A stretch of 64,000 nt of DNA from contig CAVUYB010000027.1 of NCBI GenBank assembly GCA_963745595.1, forward strand, positions 1 through 64,000. Direction: 5' to 3'. Of the stretch, positions 63,330 through 64,000 are shown in pieces (positions within the stretch are counted from its first letter, which is position 1; each line of letters begins with the position of its first letter). A program made the position numbers and the translations under genes. This DNA is from DASZUK01 sp963745595 (lineage in GTDB: Bacteria; Actinomycetota; Acidimicrobiia; Acidimicrobiales; RAAP-2). Under the pieces are notes generated by a model. The model ran no database searches. It was not told where the DNA came from and saw nothing but the letters and a program-made list of their open reading frames with translations.

Positions 63330-64000
63330 GCTGATCCTCGTTCGTCGGGCGACGTCGCCGCGGGACGAGCCGGATCCGGAGATGCTGGCCCGGGTCCGGG
63401 CCCGGGTGGTGTCGGCGGCCGGACCTGGTCGGTCGGACCGTCGGCCGGACGGTCGGCCGGACCGTCGACTTGGGACGGCGTGGTTCGCCGTTGCGGTCGC
63501 GGTCGTCGTGGCTGCGCTGGCCGCCGGCGTGGGGTGGGTGGTTGCCGCCAGCCCGGGCCCGGCCCGGGTGACCAGCCCGAGCGCCGGCGGGACCAGATTG
63601 TCGCTCCGGCTGGTCGACGACCAGGTCCGGTTGGTGGCGGCTGGCTCGCCGTCGTCGATGGGGTCGGTGACGGCGATGGCGTGCTTCACGGCGACGACAT
63701 GCGAGGCGGTCGGGGAGGCCACCGACGGCGCCGGCGCGGTCGCGGCCGCCAGCCGCGACGGCGGGGCGAGCTGGACCGAGCAGGCGCTGCCGGGTGGGTT
63801 GACGTCGTTGACGTCGTTGACGTGCCCGGCCGCGGGCACGTGCCGGGCGACCGGGACGACGGCGACCGGTCCGGTCGTCGTGGCCACGGCCGGCACCAGC
63901 GGGTGGGCCCGCCAGTCGGTACCGAGCTCGGTGACCGCGCTGGCCTCGGTGTCGTGCCCGAACGTCGACGTCTGCTGGGCGGTCGGCACGAGCGGGGACG
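63322..64000 (+). CDS. Membrane-anchored protein with BNR/propeller-like repeats, partial (possible anti-sigma partner)
   Basis: Runs off the window end; 226 residues are visible. Residues about 1-50 are charged and cytoplasmic (MDELILVRRATSPRDEPDPE), then one membrane helix (AWFAVAVAVVVAALAAGVGWVV). The extracytoplasmic part has a repeated pattern, ACFTATTCEAVGE...SRDGGASW, TCPAAGTCRATG and SCPNVDVCWAVG: paired cysteines six apart in each blade, and SRDGGASW as in BNR/YCF48-like propellers. Overlap with the ECF gene and the short N-terminal cytoplasmic domain suggest a sigma-controlling membrane sensor. No ZAS motif (HxxxCxxC) is visible, so anti-sigma activity is only an inference. Confidence 0.78.
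   Translation, partial: MDELILVRRATSPRDEPDPEMLARVRARVVSAAGPGRSDRRPDGRPDRRLGTAWFAVAVAVVVAALAAGVGWVVAASPGPARVTSPSAGGTRLSLRLVDDQVRLVAAGSPSSMGSVTAMACFTATTCEAVGEATDGAGAVAAASRDGGASWTEQALPGGLTSLTSLTCPAAGTCRATGTTATGPVVVATAGTSGWARQSVPSSVTALASVSCPNVDVCWAVGTSGD

Overview
This window is GC-rich and densely coded on both strands, and looks like chromosome from an actinobacterium. The evidence is a LexA box of the actinobacterial type (CGAAC-N4-GTTCG), F420-type oxidoreductases (an LLM-class and a PPOX-class enzyme), ergothioneine genes, DUF2630, an encapsulin with ferritin-like cargo, frequent GTG/TTG starts, and a secreted protein built from GGYWLVASDGG repeats. An uncultured Acidimicrobiia-like lineage is my inference; no rRNA, tRNA or phage/IS element is visible to settle it.

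Layout. 0-5 kb: tail of a probable AAA-type ATPase, the helicase HrpB, and a frameshifted secreted repeat protein. 5-12 kb: a TetR/MFS divergent pair, two UspA proteins, an FAD monooxygenase, a VOC protein and a pyridine-nucleotide disulfide reductase. 12-17 kb: a toxin-antitoxin-like pair (DUF6932 + HTH), two bacterial PH-domain membrane proteins, a UBP zinc-finger protein, a MmcQ/YjbR protein and a PAS histidine kinase. 17.5-22.4 kb: a branched-chain amino-acid type ABC operon (LivK, fused LivHM, LivG, LivF). 22.4-31.5 kb: a UPF0104 membrane protein, SOS-controlled AlkB, an M24 peptidase-like protein, EttA, a HiPIP-like protein, an ECF42 sigma factor with its DGPF/YCII partner and a recognisable ECF42 promoter, and small stress or metabolic genes. 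31.5-39 kb: a sulfatase, two SDRs, a PPOX enzyme, a YihY protein, Lon and DUF2630. 39-42.6 kb: a TmpA/TmpB-like oxidative phosphonate-cleavage pair, divergent from an encapsulin nanocompartment operon. 42.6-50 kb: egtB-egtD, a second sulfatase, Ohr, and a cNMP-domain/thioredoxin-reductase-like protein. 50-52.7 kb: a PadR-ABC exporter operon. 52.7-64 kb: MsrA, DUF2252, an LLM enzyme, NhaA, a MarR-MmpL-DHA2 efflux operon, and an ECF sigma factor with a membrane partner that runs off the end.

Themes. Redox and iron stress defence is prominent: Ohr, MsrA, ergothioneine, encapsulated ferritin, UspA proteins, the cNMP/TrxR protein and AlkB. So is regulated export: TetR-MFS, PadR-ABC and MarR-MmpL-MFS.

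Caution on gene models. About 16 genes are broken by single-base indels. Almost all are explained by one extra C directly after a G on the coding strand (about 30 cases); removing that C restores a family-typical protein each time. I treat these genes as intact in the organism and probably mis-sequenced, and give full spans with approximate shift points. Short tandem duplications at or near gene 3' ends are also unusually common.
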